In this document: positions 5,615 through 5,616 of the stretch, one piece after another
How the letters are laid out: every line of letters begins with the position of its first letter
Numbering within the stretch: the stretch's first letter is position 1
Assembly: GCA_020024325.1 (NCBI GenBank)
Contig: JAHHTY010000084.1
Span: forward strand, 1 to 5,616
Direction: 5' to 3'
DNA: 5,616 nt
Origin: Negativibacillus sp.
Lineage (GTDB): Bacteria > Bacillota > Clostridia > Oscillospirales > Ruminococcaceae
The notes under the pieces: generated by a model
The model's input: only the letters and a program-made list of their open reading frames with translations
The model's database searches: none
Told to the model about the DNA's origin: nothing
Program-made: the position numbers and the translations under genes

Positions 5615-5616
5615 AA

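Overview
The window looks like ordinary chromosomal DNA from a low-to-moderate GC Firmicute, most likely a member of the Clostridia. The evidence is purine-rich Shine-Dalgarno sites before the genes, AT-rich sigma-A-type promoters, U-tailed intrinsic terminators, a QueT-type ECF transporter component, and a class 1B (NAD-linked, PyrK-dependent) dihydroorotate dehydrogenase. The genus cannot be set from sequence reading alone. I see no insertion sequence, phage gene, CRISPR array, or complete tRNA or rRNA gene.

Layout. Positions 1-314 (minus strand) hold the 5' part of an unrecognised gene that runs off the left edge. Positions 383-406 hold a terminator reading leftward behind queT (463-1020, minus strand). 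The queT leader (about 1031-1100) contains a near-consensus promoter, a perfect stem-loop at the predicted transcript 5' end, and a probable preQ1 class I riboswitch just before the Shine-Dalgarno site. A divergent promoter drives a MATE-family efflux transporter (1241-2617, plus strand), which ends in a long terminator hairpin. After an intergenic stretch with two candidate promoters come pyrK (start probably GTG at 2842) and pyrD (3608-4519), overlapping by 8 nt. A histidine-phosphatase gene (4594-5292) follows on the same strand and ends in a strong terminator at 5335-5385. The last 230 bases hold no convincing gene, but they contain a second terminator, a perfect 32-bp A/T palindrome, and a consensus -35 box at the right edge that probably belongs to a transcription unit outside the window.

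How the genes work together. PyrK and PyrD form the heterotetrameric dihydroorotate dehydrogenase, which makes orotate and passes electrons to NAD. QueT imports a queuosine precursor and is probably controlled by that precursor through its leader RNA. The MATE protein is a separate cation-coupled exporter. The phosphatase may be co-transcribed with pyrKD, but nothing in its sequence ties it to pyrimidine synthesis.

No clearly new system is visible. The items most worth checking are the compact 5' hairpin plus preQ1 leader of queT, the unassigned partial gene at the left edge, and the 32-bp palindrome beside the promoter at the right edge.
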